From contig CAVSPR010000010.1 in the NCBI GenBank assembly GCA_963729875.1, positions 186,001 through 250,000 of the forward strand: a stretch of DNA of 64,000 bases. Direction: 5' to 3'. A program made the position numbers and the translations under genes. This document shows positions 62,968 through 64,000 of this stretch, in pieces. This DNA comes from DATBSL01 sp963729875. GTDB taxonomy: Bacteria; Acidobacteriota; Vicinamibacteria; Fen-336. The notes under the pieces were generated by a model. It did no database searches, had not been told where the DNA came from, and saw only the letters and a program-made list of their open reading frames with translations. How positions within the stretch are numbered: position 1 is the stretch's first letter; each line of letters opens with the position of its first letter.

Positions 62968-63043
62968 CGCGGATCCCGGGCCGGTACGTTGTGGATGTCG
63001 GCGCGGGCAGACGCGAAGAGGCGCGCGCGAGAGGAGAACCGGG

Positions 63044-64000
63044 ATGCAGACTCGCAAGTTGGGAAGAAACGGCCTCGAGGTGTCCGCCATCGGCCTCGGC
63101 TGCATGGGCATGAGCTTCGGCTACGGCCCGGCCAAGGGGCGCGAGGAGATGGTCGCGGTCCTCCGGGGCGCCGTGGAGAAGGGCGTCACCTTCTTCGACA
63201 CCGCGCAGGTCTACGGCCCGTTCACGAACGAGGAGCTGCTGGGCGAGGCCCTGCAGCCGGTCCGCGACCGCGTGGTGATCGCGACGAAGTTCGGCTTCGC
63301 CTTCGACGCGGAGGGCAAGCCGCAGGGGCTCGACAGTCGGCCCGAGCACATCCGGAAGACGACGGACGCGTCGCTCGTGCGCCTGCGCACGGACGTGATC
63401 GACCTCCTGTACCAGCACCGCGTGGACCCGAACGTGCCGATCGAGGACGTCGCGGGCACGGTGAGGGATCTCATCCAGCAGGGCAAGGTCAGGCACTTCG
63501 GCCTGTCGGAGGCCGGCGTGAAGACCATCCGTCGGGCGCACGCCGTCCAGCCGGTGACGGCCCTCCAGAGCGAGTACTCGCTCTTTTGGCGGGAGCCGGA
63601 GGAGGCGATCCTGCCGCTGCTGGAGGAGCTGGGCATCGGGTTCGTGCCTTTCAGCCCGCTGGGCAAGGGCTTCCTGACCGGCAAGATCGACGAGACGACC
63701 TCCTTCGACAGCACGGACTTCCGCAACACCGTCCCGCGCTTCTCGGCGGAGAACCGCCGGGCGAACCAGGCCCTGGTGGACCTCGTGGCCGCCGTGGCAG
63801 CGCGGAAGGGCTCGACGCCGGCGCAGGTCGCGCTGGCCTGGGTCCTCGCGCAGAAGCCGTGGATCGTGCCCATTCCCGGCACGACCAAGCTGGCGCGCCT
63901 CGAGGAGAACCTGGGCGCGGCCGACGTCGAGCTGACGTCCGACGACCTGCGCGAGATCGACGCCGCGGCGTCGCGGATCGAGGTGCAGGGGGCGCGGTAC
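63044..64000 (+). CDS. aldo/keto reductase, 3' end cut by window edge
   Basis: 319 codons present, nearly complete. MQTRKLGRNGLEVSAIGLGCMGMSFGYG is the usual start of the AKR13-like group. FFDTAQVYGPFTNEELLGEAL gives the catalytic Asp and Tyr, VIATKFGFAF the Lys and LLYQHRVDP the His. GTTKLARLEENLGAADVELT is the C-terminal NADP-binding part. GAGAGGAG lies 9 bases before the ATG. Divergent LysR regulator upstream. Reduces an aldehyde or ketone with NADPH; substrate unknown. Confidence 0.93.
   Translation, partial: MQTRKLGRNGLEVSAIGLGCMGMSFGYGPAKGREEMVAVLRGAVEKGVTFFDTAQVYGPFTNEELLGEALQPVRDRVVIATKFGFAFDAEGKPQGLDSRPEHIRKTTDASLVRLRTDVIDLLYQHRVDPNVPIEDVAGTVRDLIQQGKVRHFGLSEAGVKTIRRAHAVQPVTALQSEYSLFWREPEEAILPLLEELGIGFVPFSPLGKGFLTGKIDETTSFDSTDFRNTVPRFSAENRRANQALVDLVAAVAARKGSTPAQVALAWVLAQKPWIVPIPGTTKLARLEENLGAADVELTSDDLREIDAAASRIEVQGARY

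Overview
This is a very GC-rich, gene-dense stretch of chromosome. The gene content points to an Acidobacteriota member, possibly near Thermoanaerobaculia. The markers are two secreted proteins of the acidobacterial VWFA-related family, Oar-type TonB receptors with an N-terminal carboxypeptidase-regulatory domain, a membrane Ser/Thr kinase with a TPR sensor half, and Tat-exported xanthine-dehydrogenase-type subunits. The phylum assignment is an inference from family content; there is no rRNA gene in the window.

Layout. 1-5.5 kb: a pair of M16 peptidases, an exported protein of unknown function, a DUF362 protein and an HGSNAT-like membrane protein. 5.7-9.8 kb: a tightly coupled minus-strand operon AGE epimerase - ROK kinase - SIS-domain protein - MFS carrier, which reads as an amino-sugar uptake and catabolism unit. 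9.8-12.8 kb: an orphan HepT-like gene, a FAD oxidoreductase and a frameshifted VapBC pair. 13.0-16.3 kb: a TonB receptor broken by many frameshifts and one amber codon. 16.5-20.2 kb: membrane and Zn-ribbon proteins, an RHH antitoxin, and acpS coupled to an MFS carrier. 20.3-27.6 kb: a divergent Ser/Thr kinase, a secreted coiled-coil protein, an M1 peptidase, and ccdA-tlpA-mrp (thiol redox, cytochrome c and Fe-S maturation), with a perfect 26-bp inverted repeat between ccdA and tlpA. 27.6-29.5 kb: a toxin-antitoxin island with MNT/HEPN, MntA next to a gutted HepT, and RHH/MazF. 29.6-40.5 kb: two VWFA-like secreted proteins, a TPR lipoprotein-like protein, an alkaline-phosphatase-superfamily/TPR/parvulin fusion and a second TonB receptor. 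40.8-44.9 kb: a three-subunit molybdenum hydroxylase with a small Cys-rich companion. 45-52.6 kb: a PknB-type kinase, an esterase, an M43 protease, an EamA transporter and a histone-like protein. 52.6-61.7 kb: housekeeping genes (coaA, a NamZ-like muramidase, an FHA/IPT membrane protein, PilZ, trmJ, pcnB, phhB, rfbD). 61.7-64 kb: tRNA-Val, tRNA-Asp, and a divergent LysR/aldo-keto reductase pair.

Two window-wide signals stand out. First, several genes start with no visible ribosome binding site and have a TANNNT-like -10 hexamer ending 6-7 bases before the start codon, which suggests leaderless transcripts. Second, apparent one-base indels, mostly repaired by removing one base and often in short C/G runs, disrupt VapB, VapC, both TonB receptors, the phosphatase-like fusion and the FHA protein, and even give tRNA-Asp an eight-base T loop. 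Sequencing or assembly error is the simplest explanation, with true decay possible for the 12.5-16 kb block.
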